Below, in pieces: positions 5,509 through 5,789 of a stretch of DNA of 5,789 nt. The notes under the pieces were generated by a model, which saw nothing but the letters and a program-made list of their open reading frames with translations, had not been told where the DNA came from and searched no databases. Numbering within the stretch: the first letter of the stretch is position 1; each line of letters opens with the position of its first letter. This DNA is from Anaerolineales bacterium (GTDB lineage Bacteria; Chloroflexota; Anaerolineae; Anaerolineales; UBA11858): contig WFTY01000184.1 of assembly GCA_015485245.1 (NCBI GenBank), positions 1-5,789 on the forward strand, given 5' to 3'. A program made the translations under genes and the position numbers.

Positions 5509-5789
5509 TGATGGAACCCGTTACTACTCGCTTTCCGGTTGAGCGCCTGCGCGCTGTGCTGGGTGAGCGCCTGCAGACCGACGTCCCGCTGGCGCGCTTC
5601 ACCGCGGCGCGGGTCGGCGGCCCGGCGGACGGGCTGGTGGTGGCGGAGACGGTGGAGGAGCTGGCACAGGCGGTGCTGGCGCTGTGGGATGTCAAAGCGC
5701 CTTTTCTCCTCCTGGGCGGCGGTTCGAATGTGTTGGTCAGCGATGCGGGGTATCGCGGGGTGGTGCTGCTCAACCGGGCGCGCGCCATC
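5508..5789 (+). CDS. murB: UDP-N-acetylenolpyruvoylglucosamine reductase MurB, 3'-truncated by the window
   Basis: MurB is the cytoplasmic FAD enzyme that uses NADPH to reduce UDP-GlcNAc-enolpyruvate to UDP-MurNAc, the substrate of MurC. Only the first 94 codons are present, of about 300 expected, all in the FAD-binding domain. RFTAARVGGPADGLVVAET (30-48) matches the family's NTxxVGGPAD-type motif, with Thr-Ala-Ala in place of the common NT spelling. LLLGGGSNVLVSDAGYRGVV (67-86) is the diagnostic FAD-pyrophosphate loop. The catalytic Ser and Glu lie beyond the window. Two adjacent ATG codons (5508 and 5511) are both possible starts. I chose 5508 because it overlaps the preceding TGA by one base. 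The Shine-Dalgarno signal is weak, only a GGA at 5498-5500. Identification is secure from the glycine loop. Confidence 0.93.
   Translation, partial: MMEPVTTRFPVERLRAVLGERLQTDVPLARFTAARVGGPADGLVVAETVEELAQAVLALWDVKAPFLLLGGGSNVLVSDAGYRGVVLLNRARAI

Noticed and set aside
5321..5788. A 155-codon - strand frame covering the small ORF and murB
   Set aside because: The + strand holds the clear MurB FAD loop in an open frame to the window end. The antisense product is Ser/Pro/Arg-rich with no motif.
1..5789. Defence system, mobile element, CRISPR array, tRNA or riboswitch
   Set aside because: Every base lies in a coding frame of the cell-wall operon, and I saw no direct repeat series, transposase, integrase or structured RNA signature on either strand.

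Overview
This window is one unbroken stretch of a cell-wall synthesis and division (dcw) cluster. All genes are on the + strand. In order: the 3' part of murD (1-1011), ftsW (990-2267), murG (2179-3291), a CvpA-like membrane protein gene (3288-3944), murC (3941-5326), a 61-residue protein of unknown function (5323-5508) and the 5' part of murB (5508-5789, running off the end). There is no intergenic space: neighbouring genes overlap by 22, 89, 4, 4, 4 and 1 nt. I see no promoter, terminator, RNA gene, mobile element or CRISPR array. The genes are probably co-transcribed from a promoter upstream of the window and translationally coupled.

The genes form a pathway. MurB completes UDP-MurNAc, MurC adds the first amino acid and MurD adds D-glutamate, all in the cytoplasm. 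MurG adds GlcNAc to lipid I on the inner membrane face to make lipid II, and FtsW polymerises lipid II at the septum. Two extra genes sit among these: the CvpA-like membrane protein between murG and murC, and the small acidic protein between murC and murB.

The DNA is GC-rich with strongly GC-biased third positions. The organism is a bacterium that makes peptidoglycan. The gene order, an inserted membrane protein gene and divergent MurD/MurG signatures (NDSIAT in MurD; GGTGGG and a YVPDIEPG segment in MurG) suggest Chloroflexota, perhaps an Anaerolineae-like lineage. That rests on recollection of family patterns, not on a search, and is only moderately confident.

I do not see a new defence or mobile system. 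The points most worth checking are: a MurG that keeps its UDP-GlcNAc-site residues but has lost several classic N-domain residues; an 89-nt ftsW/murG overlap that encodes an arginine-rich FtsW tail; and the two accessory genes embedded in the operon.
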